From Kistimonas sp. bin40 (GTDB lineage Bacteria; Pseudomonadota; Gammaproteobacteria; Pseudomonadales; Endozoicomonadaceae), in NCBI GenBank assembly GCA_002238585.1, contig MPMQ01000008.1, positions 19,084 to 83,083 on the forward strand: DNA of 64,000 nt. The letters run 5' to 3'. Below the pieces are notes generated by a model that saw only the letters and a program-made list of their open reading frames with translations, had not been told where the DNA came from and did not search any database. Both the position numbers and the translations under genes were made by a program. Of this stretch, positions 63,999-64,000 are shown in pieces; within the stretch, counting starts at the first letter, position 1, and every line of letters begins with the position of its first letter.

Positions 63999-64000
63999 CG

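Overview
The window reads as a gammaproteobacterial chromosome segment of moderately high GC. Class I fumarase, hypoxanthine phosphoribosyltransferase, an RND efflux pair and an H-NS-like protein are typical of that class. A type III secretion (T3SS) cluster, very large multidomain proteins with eukaryote-like motifs, and several decayed insertion sequences suggest a host-associated lineage, possibly an Endozoicomonadaceae-like symbiont. The taxonomic guess is inference only.

Region 1 (1-7.55 kb): the 3' part of a class I fumarase gene and a secreted chalcone-isomerase-fold protein lie on the plus strand. On the minus strand, a 1443-residue protein joins an HPr-kinase-like P-loop domain, two GT-B glycosyltransferase-like domains and a CYTH-like domain. 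A frameshifted phytanoyl-CoA dioxygenase-like gene follows it.

Region 2 (8.3-41.4 kb) is the most striking part. Four tandem, co-oriented, intact paralogues (P1-P4; 2608, 2622, 2617 and 2625 residues from the chosen starts) fill 33 kb. Each carries an N-terminal proline/serine-rich tail with a basic cluster resembling a nuclear localisation signal, a conserved N-terminal region, an intact midasin/MoxR-type AAA domain, a second AAA domain with altered Walker motifs, and a transglutaminase-like segment with Cys but Tyr where His is expected. At both gene ends P1 pairs with P2 and P3 with P4. In the middle P1 pairs with P3 and P2 with P4, which indicates recombination or gene conversion. Short in-frame tandem repeats differ from copy to copy. 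The function of the family is unknown.

Region 3 (41.6-45.4 kb): a STAS-domain protein is translationally coupled to a basic protein with a hydrophobic C-terminal part. A terminator and hpt follow, then a decayed IS200/IS605 element with divergent tnpA and tnpB, both broken, and hairpins at both ends.

Region 4 (45.4-51.9 kb, minus strand): an apparent operon of a ketoacyl synthase, an RND membrane fusion protein and an RND permease. A remnant of a second RND permease C-terminus lies just past its end.

Region 5 (51.9-64 kb): gene-poor DNA surrounds an H-NS-like gene. A T3SS operon follows in the unusual order sctR-sctT-small acidic protein-sctC-sctN-sctO-sctP-sctS-sctI-sctJ-sctK-like. sctD, sctL, sctQ, sctU and sctV are not visible in the window. 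The window ends in a decayed IS481-type transposase. The giant paralogues and the STAS-linked protein could be substrates of this secretion system, but nothing in the sequence proves it.
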